From: Rhyacophila brunnea
Lineage: Eukaryota > Arthropoda > Insecta > Trichoptera > Rhyacophilidae
NCBI GenBank assembly: GCA_022495005.1
Contig: JAGYXB010000200.1
Location: forward strand, 620,001-684,000
DNA length: 64,000 nt
Reading direction: 5' to 3'
The notes beneath the pieces were generated by a model. The model was not told the origin of the DNA and did not search any database. It worked only from the letters and a program-made list of their open reading frames with translations. The first letter of the stretch is position 1. Every line of letters starts with the position of its first letter. Of the stretch, positions 34,187 to 47,705 are shown piece by piece. Position numbers and translations under genes: made by a program.

Positions 34187-37100
34187 TCCGGATACGAGTC
34201 CTACAATGCATATCAAGGCACTGGCTTCTCATTCGAATACGGTTTCGGTTTTCAGTATGGAGGAATATATTCAAAGCCTAGGTGTTTATTTGATTGTTTT
34301 ACTGATGTCACTATCCTAGGAAATCGTATCTCAACATCAAAATATAAATCACGAGATATTCTAGTAGATTTAAGATAGGATAGTCTAACCTATTTGACTA
34401 ACCATATAAATTATTATACTAGACAAGATTATATATGAAATTAAACGATAATAATATTAAATTGTGTCTAATAATAGAGTTATTATATCTAAATTTATGA
34501 GATTAGACAGCGTATCACTGCTCTGATATTATCATAATATATGACATAATTATCAAACAATGACATATCCTTTAGGGTTTACCTAGCTGAAAATAGAATC
34601 CATCCTACTTGATAATAAATAATGTATGAATATAAGCCTTCATAAAGATGATTTGAAATTACAATGGCAGATTTTGCGAGACATATTTCATTTTCCAGGT
34701 AATAATTTTTAATTATTGCTCTATTGGGTGATATTAATTAGCGTTATAAATCTTTTGATTGATTTTTTAATGTTGCATGTCATTTTTATATTGCTTTATT
34801 GAATCACACTATAAACCATTATTTGAAAAATTTATTTCGTAATTTTAAGTACATTTTTTTATTGATAATGAACAAATTTGAATCGAATTGGCTGTATAAA
34901 ACTCACATGTTGATTTAACCGAAATTTTAATGGTATTTTTTATTATAATAATGAATTTGGTGATTTTTAATGAAATTGATACTATTATGATAAAAAATAA
35001 CATATGTTTGAATTTATCTACAAAAATTTTTAGTTTTCATATTTGTATATTATTTTATTAGTATTACTCACATTAAATTATTGATGATTTACGCTGAATA
35101 TTTGTGTAAAACATATTTTTACGTTTATAAAATATAACTTAAAACTAACCGATATTTAATTCTATTACGTCATATTAGTACATTACTCGGTAAAACCTCA
35201 AAAAAATATTAGTAATAGAGAAATCTTAGAAAAAATCCTTGATCGAAAAATGATTTTTAAAAAATGCTACAGTTTTAAATATTGTGAAAAGTAAAGTTTT
35301 GATACTGACGATTTAAAGAATACAAAAAATTAAAAAAAAGAATAAATCGACTTTAAGGTTAAATATAAGATTAAACTTTCTATATAACCTTTTTTAACAT
35401 TCTTTAATTTATTGAACTTTTATTCTTAAATAATCACGCGTAACTGTTCAAATTACGCCTATAAAAGGAGAAAACAATTATTATAACAATTAATTGCTAC
35501 ATACCTGATGACTAAAATCTTACAATATCCCTAGCCCTTAGTGTAAATGCCCTAAATGTGAATGTGGAAGCTACAATGAAGATATAAATTACATTGTTTG
35601 ACGATATCAAAAATGCATAAGCCAAAATCATCAATTACCATTTAATCTTGAAATGTTTATAGCTCAGCTAAACATCAAAACGTTTTTTTTTATATTCAAA
35701 TATTTCTGAGATAACGTAACCTAAAAGTCTAAATTATAATACCACATGGTTAAAACTAACATGCGATATTATGTAGTTATCCATTATGAATATTAATATT
35801 ATAGTTTAGTGTTTGTTTTTATACTCAATTATCTTATCCCCTTCGGACCCCGGGTATCATCACCTATGATACTCATCGTTTTTGTTGAAGAAATGCCTTG
35901 TTGTTCGATTTTTAATACAAATACCAGAAGTATCAGAGAAGGTAGGAAACTGTTTAACATAATCACTGCCTACCTTTTTATTAATTATTTATTACCACAT
36001 TTAAATAACATGCTAATTGCATCTAATGGCTGTTTAAGGGGAACACGGTAGCCGTGTCGTCCGCTTCGAATGAGTTTTAACCATACCAAACTATTCTGGA
36101 TGATATTCATGTTAGTTTAGATCTTATTTTTGTTGAAGGAAGTTGGTAATTTTAAGCCGATATTTATATACAGGAAAAATATTATTTTTCTCTACATCAC
36201 ACATTATTTGTTCAAAAAAAAAATATATTTCTTTATGTTTATTAATATGTTTAGTGTGTGAAGATCAGGCTACAAATTTAAATTATATACATTAATAATG
36301 ATGACAATAATAATAATAAATTTTGTGCACACATGTAGAACCCAATATTAGAAATATTTTTATGTATAAGTATAACAGTGACATGTTTGAGTCCATTTTC
36401 ATGCATTTATATGTGGTGACATGAAAATTTTAAGTAGGTATTATAAAATAAAATATAGGTATTAAAATTAATAATTTACATTTATTTGATTTATTGATTT
36501 GTAATGCAAATGCGTTTATACCCTACTAATTACGTGCAAAATTTACTTTATTACTTTAAAATTACTTTGTAAATATTTTATTATGAAAACTATTGCGCTA
36601 ATTTAGTCCTTCGCAACGCTTCGCCGTAACTTTGAGAACCTTTCCAAAAGGTCTGGCCTTAAAGCTTCCATTTTGAGCTGTAAAATTTTATGTTGAAAAT
36701 TCGGTCCCACATTTTATTTGATAACTTCTACAAAAGTTATAATTGAACCGGTTTATGGATTCTGGCAAAATAGTATGAAATCTGGAAGCATTTCACTTGG
36801 TGTTTATTTGAAATCATATCCGTTTGATCTAATAAGCTCTGACCTTTTTGTGATATTTCATTACCACTAAAACAACAAAGATAATATTTTGATAAATATT
36901 TTATTATAATCACATATCATTCATGACGCAGTAAGTCTAATTCGTAAATTCCACCAGCAGTTTCTGAGGAAGATTGATTTTATTATTTGTGAATACGAAC
37001 ACCTATAGTAAATTGTGTTTTTGTAGGATGAAAACAAAATCAGCTTAATAATTAATATGTCAGTGTAAAAAATCTATTTTTGGTTGTATGTTAAAATTTT

Positions 37101-37963
37101 GCATGCTTCTTTTTTCGCATCATATAATTGAAAATTAGTTCCAAACTAAAAATATAGTTGCAAAATGATTTTTTTTCCAATTTCACGTATATTCTAACCT
37201 GAAGTCTTTCACCTTACCAGCCTTACACCCTTCCACCTAATCACCCATTGTTATTCCCATGTCTGATTTTACTTTGATATTTGATAAATTATTGTACCAA
37301 TTATTCGTAAGAACGTTGGTTTGAAGTGATTGTAATTTTTCTTTTAATTTTATTTCAATATTTTCATACTTCCTTGATATGGATTTTTGATTGAAATTGT
37401 TTCTTCTCTATTTTTTTTCTGTATGTTTAATTTTTATCACGTCATGAAAGTCTTAAATTTATTTTATGTTTTATGAAATGACAATAAAAGCAATTTATAT
37501 AGAGAATATTTTTTCCAACCTACCTGATGACCCATACCATAACTTTTAATTATTGTTATTACCGAATTATAATTTTAAATACGCAAAAAATCCTAAGTGA
37601 AGAATTGTATCTAGCATATACAATATATTTCACCAACACCATGACGACGTAAATTATAATAAGTATCACATACAATTAAATGCATGTAAGAGGTTCCGCC
37701 GTAAACTATTGTATGTGCTTTATACAATATTTCGAACAAATTCTTTTCCGCAATGTAGTGTTGTAACTGCATTTTCTGATAAACCACAAAAAATATTAGA
37801 TATCCTTTAATGCAAAACAAATCTATTTATGATTGACAATAAACATCCCAAATTTGGTGCAAAACATTCAAAAGGTCGACTTACACCAAGCTTTTGTGTC
37901 TTTAAACCGCTCTCCTGTAAAGTTGCGATTTTGAAGTTACAATACTTTACGTAGGAGGTGTCG

Positions 37964-38316
37964 ATATCAGAACACGATGCCAATGCATTATTTTAATACT
38001 TTTAGTCATCTTTAAGTAGAATTGAATTCATTTTCAGCTAATTCCGTTTTGTACAAAAAGTTATTTCGGAATAAATCCGCAATCCAATCCACTATTATTG
38101 GTTGCTAAGTGGGTGGTCCCAGCTACTAAATTATTAATATATACGTGCGTTACTATGGAAATCAAAATGAAATGTCAAAATGACATTTAAGTATTCTATA
38201 TTTGTTTGTTTGTTTTTTATTTACTTAATATTATCAAATACAAGTTTGAGCATATTGAGCATAATAATTTAACAGAAAATTTAAAAACGTTGTATATAAA
38301 ACGTTTTTTTATCTTG
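37964..38316 (-). mobile_element. HINE-4 3' half, duplicate
   Basis: Copy of 31,148-31,500 in unit 2. The transposon right end stops at 37,963 (gtgtcg) and is followed by ATAT and the HINE remainder. Confidence 0.75.
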
Positions 38317-39474
38317 TTTATGTTTTATGAATGATTTTACTTCGATTTTTGTAGTCCTGATATTATTTCAATTTGAAATCGGAAACACTTTTTTTTAATA
38401 ATTAGATAATCATAGATAGGTATATAATAACTAAAACAGGTTTATTATTTATATTTCGGTGGTTTTTTCGATATTTAAATCCGCGTTGTCAAAAGACAAT
38501 ATCACGTTGCTTTATTACATTCAATAAATTTATTGTCTCTACCCAATATTCCTTGTGATGATTTAAATCAAACAAGGCGACATTGGGGCATCCTTATTAT
38601 TATAGGGAAGAAAAGAATAAAACTCAGTATAAAACTGCATTGATTAATCAAATCATGATACTTCACTGGGTATATAATTATTTGAAGTCTATCCACCTTT
38701 ACACCGATTTCATTTGTTTTTCAGGCGTAACATTTTTACTTTCAAATATCGAATCATTTGAGCTGTCAGAATAATTCAATGAATGATAATGAAAACATTT
38801 ATGTAAGTAAATTAAATTTATGTGACATTTAGTATAAAAAATTAACCCACGATTATTATATTAGCCATTAGGACACCATCCTACCTGCAAGGTCAACCAA
38901 GGCATCTGACTCAGCTAGTAGATATAAATTTAATTACTTCAAGATTTCTCATTTGAGAACTTAAATATTAAGATTACAGTTATTAAAATGAACGATAAAA
39001 TGACGTGTATTACAAAGAATTATGTAGAAACGTGGGTATTTAAGTAAGCTGGGAAAATAATAATTATAATATGAATGAAACGCTAGTATTAGCAAATTAT
39101 CTGAAAATAAAATCGGCTCTGCTGGAATAATAATTCATTCTATGTCTTTAAATGAAATAAAATACTACTCATAATCTTGTATCTTGTCAAATAATATATT
39201 CAGTGGCTCAAGATAATATTGAATATAGCTTATTTTTATTTAATAATTAACTAATAGGTATGTACAGAATGCTTCAATATTCCACTGAGTACTTAATATA
39301 GAAAAATATGAGATAACAATAGCTCAATACTATGAAAAATATAAAATAACAGATTGAATGTACGTACTTGGTCTATATAATAAAATAAAATTATGCCGAG
39401 TTTTGTCAATAGGCACGGATTACTCGATAGTTCTAAGACAAATGACGTTTGAAATGTGGTGGAAATGGGTTATT

Positions 39475-39938
39475 ACCACGTTTTAATTAGCTCGTATTCT
39501 TGTTTGTCCAGTATAAATGTTTTCTTGTGTGTCCAGTACATTTTTTTTCTTGTTTGTCCAAGATTTGTATTGGACGATTGAAGATTTTTAACTAAGTTCC
39601 CGACTAGCTAGACATTTGAAACTAGTAGAATATATCAGAACACTACGACAATGCATTCTTTTAATACTTTTAGCGATTTTTAAGCAGAATTGAATTCATT
39701 TACAGTTAATTCTGTTTTGTATGGAAAGTTATTTCGGAAGAAATTCGTAAAAAGTAAAACACTATTATTGGTTCATGTCAAAAAGACATTTCAGTATTCT
39801 TTGTTTATTCAGTATTTCTATCAAGTACAAAAAAAAAGTATTTATTAATACATAGAATTGTCAAGTTTAAATATAATGATTCAACAGAAAATTTAAAAAC
39901 GTGGTATATAAAAAGTTCTTTTTATCTTGTAATCATTT
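39475..39938 (-). mobile_element. HINE-5 duplicate (minus)
   Basis: Copy of 32,659-33,117. Noticeably more diverged than the unit's first 2.4 kb, for example actagtagaata against acttttataata. Confidence 0.7.
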
Positions 39939-40579
39939 TTGTGGTTAGATCATTAAATTGTTATTTTTAGTGTCTCAAAAATTCGATAACAAGAGTTATT
40001 CCAAGAACAAGTTTCAATTGTTTTTCGAGGGTAGTTGGAGAAAAATATAATATCTATAATCAAACAAAAAAGAAGGTTTTTTTAGCTTGCTTTTATCGGT
40101 CTCGAATCAACCGTTGAAACATTTTTTTTTACTGCATATGCATTTTTTTGGCATATAATCTCTATTGTATAATGGATTTATTATGCAAACATAATTTAAT
40201 TAAGAACTAATTAAATTTATGTGAATGAAATTAGTAACACTCCATTAAATCTTTCATTGAATTTCAAAATTGGAATATCTGGCGTGAATAAAAAAGATTA
40301 CATGTTAAATAGATCTTACATCCAGTATGAATGGATAGAGACTATCCTCGTTTATACGTATCGTTACAAATTTGTATTTCAGAAATAGTTATTGGATATT
40401 ATATACTTCAAGAGTTATACGATACTTAATCAAAATCGATCAGCAGACGATGAATGAAGGTACTGGAGTTCATTCATCAACTTATTTAATAGCTTTAAAC
40501 AAGTTTGTGATGACTGACTGCAAGAAGCAAAAAGCTCTCTTCTCATCAAAGTCAGCCCTAGTCGTACAAGGTAACATGT

Positions 40580-40954
40580 AAGTTGTACGTATGCAGTTAA
40601 TCGTGGGACACTTATTCGTGCGCCATAGTACGTGAAACATGAGTTCGTATAACATTTTATCAAATGACGAGTTCTTCGTTGAACATTTCACCGTGGAATA
40701 CATTTGTACGTATCTAACAAAATGCGGCGATAGTTTGCAAATAGTACTGTTCCAATTAGATTAACCCTAACCTAACCTAACCTAGTAAAGACATCTCATA
40801 AAATTTGCCACATATTGTAACATACGTACAAATATACTACACGGTGAAATGTTCAACGAAGAACTCGTCATTTGATTAGATGTTATACATCTAATATGAT
40901 ATATATATATATGTCATATTAGATGATATATATATATATATATGTCATATTAGA

Positions 40955-40988
<34 letters not shown>

Positions 40989-41043
40989 CACGTACTGCGG
41001 CGCACGAATAAGTGTCCTGCGGTGAACTGTTTACGTACAAATT
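40580..41043. repeat. palindromic element, duplicate with expanded AT repeat
   Basis: Copy of 33,764-34,186. The arms match each other better here (gacacttattcgtgcgcc on the left against ggcgcacgaataagtgtc on the right). The block gatatatatat...gtcatattagat is present in an extra copy, and the final (at)n tract is longer. Telomere-like run at 40,764-40,786. Confidence 0.65.
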
Positions 41044-43816
41044 TCCGGATACGAGTTCTACAATGCATATCAAGGCACTGACTTATCATTCGAATACGGT
41101 ATCGGTTTTCAGTATGGAGGAATATTTTCAAAGCCTAGGTATTTATTTGATTGTTTTACTGATGTCATTATCCTAGGAAATCGTATCTTAACATCAAAAT
41201 ATAAATCACGAGATATTCTAGTAGATTTAGGATAGAATAATCTAACCGATTTGACTAACCATATACACTATTATACTAGACTAGATTATAAATGAAATTA
41301 AACGATAATAATATTAAATTGTGTCTAATAATAGAGTTATTATGTCTAAATGTATGAGATTAGACAACGTATCACTGCTCTGATATTATCATAATATATG
41401 ACATAATTATCAAACAATGACATATCCTTTAGGGTTTACCTAGCTGAAAATAGAATCCATCCTTCTTGATAATAAATAATGTATGAATATAAGCCTTCAT
41501 AAAGATGATTTGAAATTACAATGGCAGATTTTGCGAGAAATATTTCATTTTCCAGGTAATAATTTTTAATTATTGCTCTATTGGGTGATATTAATTAGCG
41601 TTATAAATCTTTTGATTGATTTTTTAATGTTGCATGTCATTTTTATATTGCTTTATCGAATCACACTATAAACCATTATTTGAAAAATTTATTTCGTAAT
41701 TTTAAGTACATTTTTTTATTGATAATGAACAAATTTGAATCGAATTGGCTGTATAAAACTTACATGTTGATTTAACCGAAATTTTAATGGTATTTTTTAT
41801 TATAATAATGAATTTGGTGATTTTTAATGAAATTGACACTATTATGATAAAGAATAATATATATCCAGAATCATATGTTTGAATTTATCTACAAAAAATT
41901 TTAGTTTTCATATTTGTATATTATTTTATTAGTATTACTCACCTTAAATTATTGATGATTTACGCTGAATATTTGTATAAAACACATTTTTACGTTTATA
42001 AAATATAACTTAAAACTAACCGATATTTAATTCTATAACGTCATATTAGTACATTACTCGGTAAAACCCCAGAAAAATATTAGTAATAGAGAAATCTTAG
42101 AAAAATTCTTTGATCGAAAAATGATTTTCAAAAAATGCTACGGTTTTAAATATTGTGAAAAGTAACGTTTTAATACTGACAATTTAAATAATACAAAAAC
42201 ACCGGTGAACAGGCTGAGTAAATCGACTTCAAGGTTAAATATGAGATTATACTTTCTATATAACCTTTTTAACATTCTTTAATTTATTATTCTTTTATTC
42301 TTAAATAATCTCCTATAACTGTTCAAATTACTCCAATAAAAGGAGAAAACAATTATTTCAAAATTAATTGCTACACATCTGATTACTAAAATCTTATAAT
42401 ATCCCTAGCCCTTAATGTGAATGCCTTAAATGCAAATGCGGAAGCTAAAATGAAGATATAAATTACATTGTTTGATATTGTCAAAAATATATATGCCAAA
42501 ATCATGAATTACTATTAAATCTTGAAATGTTTATAGCTCAGCTAAACAGCAAAACTTTTTTTTTATATTAAAATGTTTCTGAGATAATGTAACCTGAAAG
42601 TCTAAATTATAATACGAGTACCATATGGTTGAAACTAACATGTAAAATTATGTAATTATCCATTATGAATAATACTAATATAGTTTAGTGTTTGTTTTTA
42701 TACTCAATTATCTTATCCTCATCACCTGATACTCATCGTTTTTTTTGAAGAAATGCCCTGTTGTTCGATTTTTAATACAAATACCAGAAGTATCAGAGAA
42801 GGTAGGAAACTGTTTAACACAATCACTGCGTACCTTTTAATTATTTTTTTTATTACCACATTTAAATAACATGCTAATTGCATCTAATGGCCGTGTAACG
42901 GTGACACGGTAGCCGTGTCGTCCGCGTCGAACGAGTTTTAACCATACCAAACTATTCTAGACGATATTCATGTTAGTTTAGATCTTATTTTTGTTGAAGG
43001 AAGTTGGTAATTTTAAGCCGATATTTATCTACAGGAAAATATTATTTTTCTCTACATCACACATTATTTGTTGAAAAAAAACATATATTTCTTAATGTTT
43101 ATTAATATGTTTAGTTCGTTAAGATCAGGCTACAAATTTAAATTATATACATTAATAATGATGACAATAATAATAAGAAATTTTGTGCACATATGTAGAA
43201 CCCAATATTAGAAATATTTTTATGTATACAACAGTGACATGTTTGAGTCCATTTTCATGCATTAATATGTAGTGACGTGAAAATTTTAAGTAGGTATTAT
43301 AAAATAAAATATAGGTATTAAAATTAATAATTTACATTCTTTTGATTTATTGGCAACATTTTTCATGGGTAATACAAATGCGTTTATACCCTACTAATTA
43401 CGTGCAAAATTTACTTTATCACTTTAAAATGACTTTGTAAATATTTTATTATGAAAACTATCGCGCTAATTTAGTCCTTCGCAACGCGTCGCCGTAACTT
43501 TGAGAACCTTTCCAAAAGGTCTGGCCTTAAAGCTTCCATTTTGAGCTGTAAAATTTTATGTTGAAAATTCGGTCCCACATTTTATTTGATAACTTCTACA
43601 AAAGTTATAATTGAACCGGTTTATGTATTCTGGCAAAATAGTATGAAATCTGGAAGCATTTCACTTGGTGTTTATTTGAAATCATATCCGTTTGATCTAA
43701 TAAGCTCTGACCTTTTTGTGATATTTCATTACCACTAAAACAACAAAGATAATATTTTGATAAATATTTTATTATAATCACATATCATTCATGACGCAGT
43801 AAGTCTAATTCGTAAA

Positions 43817-44600
43817 GTAGGTACTGCTTTTTAACCCGAAAGTTCGAAGTTAGATTACCAGTAATGTAATAATATATTCATGTAATTCTCTCAAAATCTG
43901 GATGTCTCTACAATTGACCCACTGTTACTAATATACTTCCACTACACACTTCTGTAATAATTAGCCTTATCCGCATGAGGCCGTTTTATCAATGAGGTAA
44001 TTATATTTTGAGACAGTATTTAGCAATATTTAATATGTATCTATTAACTTTAATAATATATAATATAAAAGAGACAATAGTGTAAGATAATAATAGAAAT
44101 GAAACTATCACAAATACCCAAGCTTTGAAAAAATCACATAACCTTATCGTAAATCAACAAACAGTAGTGCTAACTACAGCTTATACTACCGTGTTGCCAT
44201 TTTTTCTAACACTGTGAATATAACCGTTTCCTACAAACCGAGAGCATTTGAAGAATAATCAAAAACTAGCACTAGCAACTATATTTACGATTCCATGTCG
44301 ACTACAGTAAATCTTGACCCTAGTTAAAACCTGAATATTAAATAAACTAATCTTTAGAAAACGTAGGTTGCTTTTGAGATGTGACAATATCGACTTACGA
44401 TAAGAATTGTTCTTGACATGAAGATAAGCCAAGAGAACTTAAAACTACCATTCTTCTTCTATATTTTCTTTGGTGAGAAGCATGATTTAGTAAAGATATT
44501 AATACTTTTACTAAACTTGATTATCTCATTGTTTCACCAGATTATTGGTAGGTCTTGAGGTATTTGAATGTCTTTTGGGCCTTGAAAAAAGCTACTTAAC
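43817..44600. other. no gene recognised
   Basis: Single-copy, moderately AT-rich sequence after the duplication. It is less repetitive than the rest of the window and might be intronic, but no exon is evident. Confidence 0.35.
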
Positions 44601-44606
44601 ATAAAT

Positions 44607-44710
44607 TCAACGTGAAAACTTATATAAAAAAGCGCCTAAGGTAGCCAACATAATGATTATGGTGATGGTAAATATTTCTTGGCCTGATTGATGCAATTGA
44701 TCTGGCAGAC
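44607..44710 (-). CDS. candidate last coding exon with a membrane segment
   Basis: On the minus strand a strong 3' splice site (ttttttttctttcag/gtctgc) is followed, after two bases of a split codon, by LPDQLHQSGQEIFTITI, IIMLATLGAFLYKFSR and a stop. This is a polar lead, a ~17-residue hydrophobic segment and a short basic tail, the shape of a C-terminal membrane anchor. The upstream exon should lie at higher coordinates and was not found. Length is only 33 residues, so chance is possible. Confidence 0.3.
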
Positions 44711-46127
44711 CTGAAAGAAAAAAAATGGTTTACCTCTACTAAATACAACCACACATATATTTTTTTTTCCAAATATCAAATAATAATGAATGGAGATGAC
44801 AATTCAATTCTTCTCTGGACATGGTGGATTTGCTGGTAGGCGTTAGCTTGGTCTTATAACCTTTCAACATATAGTAGAGAAATACAATAAACCCATGGGA
44901 ACATCCTAAAATGTGTACGGAAACGAAAGAGCTACTCAAGTCAGCCGTCCAACCTTGTCGCTACAGAGGCCAATTTTGTTACATGAAACAAATTTGCAGT
45001 GCCATACTGTCAACGTGAAGATATATTTATTTAGATCCGTATGCAGTTTTGTTTTATGTTTAGTTTTTTTACTACGATATTTAATTTTTCTTAAATGTGC
45101 TTATCTCTCACATGGGGTACTCGTATCTTAAAATCATGGAAATACAATTAAATCACATCTGAATGTATGGTAACCTAAGTCTTGGGTAACTACTCCTGAT
45201 ACATTCTTACTCATAAAAAATACTGCTGCTTCACAATCAAACGTAGGGTTCCGTGATTAAGTTGGAACTATTGGTGCTTTGAATTATATTTGGTTTCGCA
45301 AATTCGTCGTAGAATCTGTGCCTGTGACATAAATTTGCATCATTCTTTATCTTTATTATTGGCTTAAAAAATATAGATCTTGATTTAGATATATTTAAAC
45401 TCATATAATATAACTACATGATATTTTTATTATTATATTGATGTTTTTTTAAAAATTACAACTCCAACATTAATATGCGATATTGTTAATCGAAAAAATG
45501 TTATATTACATATCACAGCGATATTAAAACCTTAATAAAGGCGTTACTGGTCATAAATCAATGGCAATAAAATTATAATGCCCCACCGTAATAAAAAATA
45601 CAGCGCACCCCTTATTGTAAAATGCTTTATATCAAATTTATAGACTCAAGAAAATGGAACCCAATCATAAAAATATCTTTATTATAACATATGGCACGAT
45701 AAAAATACAGCAGAATTACTGACTTTTCAATAAATGGCGTATTAAACGATTTATCAATACGCAGGCGTCGTTCTTTGTAACAAAGTCGATTCGAGAGTTT
45801 TACAAAATGCTGTGATTTAAACTAGTTTTCTATCACTTTAAATACAATACAATATTATGTAGTACTTATTTTAGGTAATTTATTAATCATCAGAATCGGT
45901 TCATCTGTTACAATAACATATACTTACAATAAATAATAATAAATATATTACATAACATTTAATCTTATAAAGGAGGCAATGAAAAATAATAACTACGACA
46001 TTCTAATGATTTTTGTGTTCCAAAATACGTCAATTTAATTTACCTCGTTATTAAGAAATATAATAATAATAATAATATAATAAATAATTAAGAAGGTTTT
46101 TTTAATATTATCAGCGATCTATATTTT
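44711..46127. other. no gene recognised
   Basis: Single-copy sequence. Opposed short frames at 44,739-44,939 (minus) and 44,913-45,131 (plus) show no known motif. Becomes strongly AT-rich after 45,400. Confidence 0.35.
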
Positions 46128-46624
46128 ACTACGTTTTTATTAGCTTGTATTCTTGTTTGTCCTGTACAGATTTTTTCTTGTGTGTACAGTACAAATTTTT
46201 GTCCAAGTTTGTCAAAGATTTGTATTGGACGATTGAAGATTTTCAACTAACTTCCCGACTAGCTAGACATTTGAAACTTTTAGAATATATCAAAACGCGA
46301 CGACAATGCATTTTTTTAATACTCTTGACCATCTTTAAACAGAATTGAATTCATTTTCAGTTAATTCTGTTTTGTATGGTAAGTCATTATTGTTGGTTGC
46401 TAAGGGGGTCCTAGCAACTAAATTAATAATATATACGTGCGGTACTATGGAAATCAATATGAAATGTCAAAATGACATTTCAGTATTCTATAATATTTAT
46501 TCAGTTTTTCTATCATGTACAAAAAAAAGTATTTATTTAATACATAGAATTGTCAAGTTTATATGATTCAACAGAAAATTTAAAAACGTGGTATATAAAA
46601 AGTTCTTTTTATCTCGTAATTATT
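46128..46624 (-). mobile_element. HINE-6 (minus), full length
   Basis: The most complete copy: actacgtttttattagcttg at the 5' end, all body blocks including gttggttgctaagggggtcc and tatatacgtgcggtactatg, then aaaaacgtggtatataaaaa, gttctttttatctcgtaatt at the 3' end. About 497 bp. It supports the consensus layout used for the other copies. Confidence 0.75.
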
Positions 46625-46681
46625 TAGGTATGAAATGTAAACATTGAAAATAACAAGTTATATGAATGTACCAATGTTTAC

Positions 46682-47355
46682 GGAGGGACATGCTCGTCGA
46701 AGGTCAAAATTGAGTTTTTATTGTATTTTCAAACCATGATCCTGGACACTCCTTAAACGTTGTAGATAATTTATTTATGTAATTTTGAAGCCTTATTATC
46801 TTTTATAGTTATTTTTAACATTTGATGACTGCATAAAGTATTTTTGTTACATAAAATAGTATTCTTTTAAACCTCTCGCTCTAATGTTTTAGAATATAGT
46901 ATATTTCGGTACATAACTGTGCAGTGGTGTTAAGATTTTTTACATTTATTAATTTTTAAACGCATTTATAAAACCATTAGTATAATTTATTACGAGATAA
47001 TTTTTGTAAAATATTCACGATAAAAAATTATATTGATAATCTCTGTGACCCCAAATTTGACAAGAATTAGGCATGTTATTATTCAAAAAATCGGCAAGAT
47101 TAACACATTTGAAGATAATTATAAAGATACTTATTATAAGCTATGTCTTTGACCATTCAAGTGTGATAAACATCTTATGAATAATGATTGATTTATAATA
47201 ATTATTGACCTAAGAATAAGGTAGTGTTTTTTTGAAATACGCCATTTCTTTTGTCATTCCCTAGTAGTTAAACTACAACATACGGCCGTAGCCATAAATT
47301 GACAAACTATAATTAAAGTAGGGAGTAAAATTATGTTAACGCGCGTGCTTGAACA
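46682..47355 (+). repeat. interspersed repeat X, copy 2 (plus), left part of an inverted duplication
   Basis: Matches repeat X at 25,667-26,330 from gacatgctcgtcgaaggtca to gtagggagtaaaattatg. It contains an extra stretch, taatttattacgagataatt, that copy 1 lacks but the neighbouring inverted copy has. Confidence 0.6.
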
Positions 47356-47367
47356 TGTACCTAACCT

Positions 47368-47705
47368 AAATATTTTACAAAAATTATCTCGTAATAAATT
47401 ATACTAATGGTTTCATGAATGCGTTTAAAAATTAATAAACGTAAAAAATCTTAACACCACTGCACAGTTATGTACCGAAATATGACTTTATTCTAAAACA
47501 TTAGAGCGAGAGGTTTAAAAGAATACTATTTTATGTAACAAAATACTTTATGCAGTCATCAAATGTTTAAAATAACTATAAAGGATAATAAGGCTTCAAA
47601 ATTATATAAATAGATTATCTACAACGTTTAAAGAGTGTCCAGGATCATGGTTTGAAAATACAATAAAAACTCAATTTTGACCTACGACGAGCACGTGGGC
47701 CGTTA
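47368..47705 (-). repeat. interspersed repeat X, copy 3 (minus), right part of an inverted duplication
   Basis: The reverse complement matches about 46,682-47,020 at roughly 95 percent by eye, including the private stretch taatttattacgagataatt. It is partial: only the 5' ~340 bases of the repeat. Confidence 0.6.

Larger units (their letters stand above)
30128..36945. repeat. tandem duplication, unit 1 (6,818 bp)
   Basis: Starts with aaattccaccagcagtttct, which recurs at 36,946; the two units lie head to tail. Contents: the transposon's right end (to 31,147), the HINE-4 3' half, HINE-5, the palindrome at 33,764-34,186 and AT-rich sequence to the end (...catgacgcagtaagtctaat, tcgt). The AAA at the unit start is also the AAA that ends unit 2, a 3-bp microhomology. 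Short frames of 63-77 codons repeat in both units but carry substitutions without frame preference, so I do not call them genes. Confidence 0.9.
36946..43816. repeat. tandem duplication, unit 2 (6,871 bp)
   Basis: Same order as unit 1. Offsets change from 6,818 to 6,816 within the first 600 bases through two one-base deletions. The AT microsatellite in the palindrome is expanded (40,900-40,985). About 18 bases present in unit 1 at 35,840 (cttcggaccccgggtatc) are absent here. The unit ends at 43,816, where unique sequence (gtaggtactgc) follows. Confidence 0.9.

Noticed and set aside
35809..36051. 80-codon plus frame in duplication unit 1
   Set aside because: Unit 2 lacks part of the sequence and the frame is not kept.
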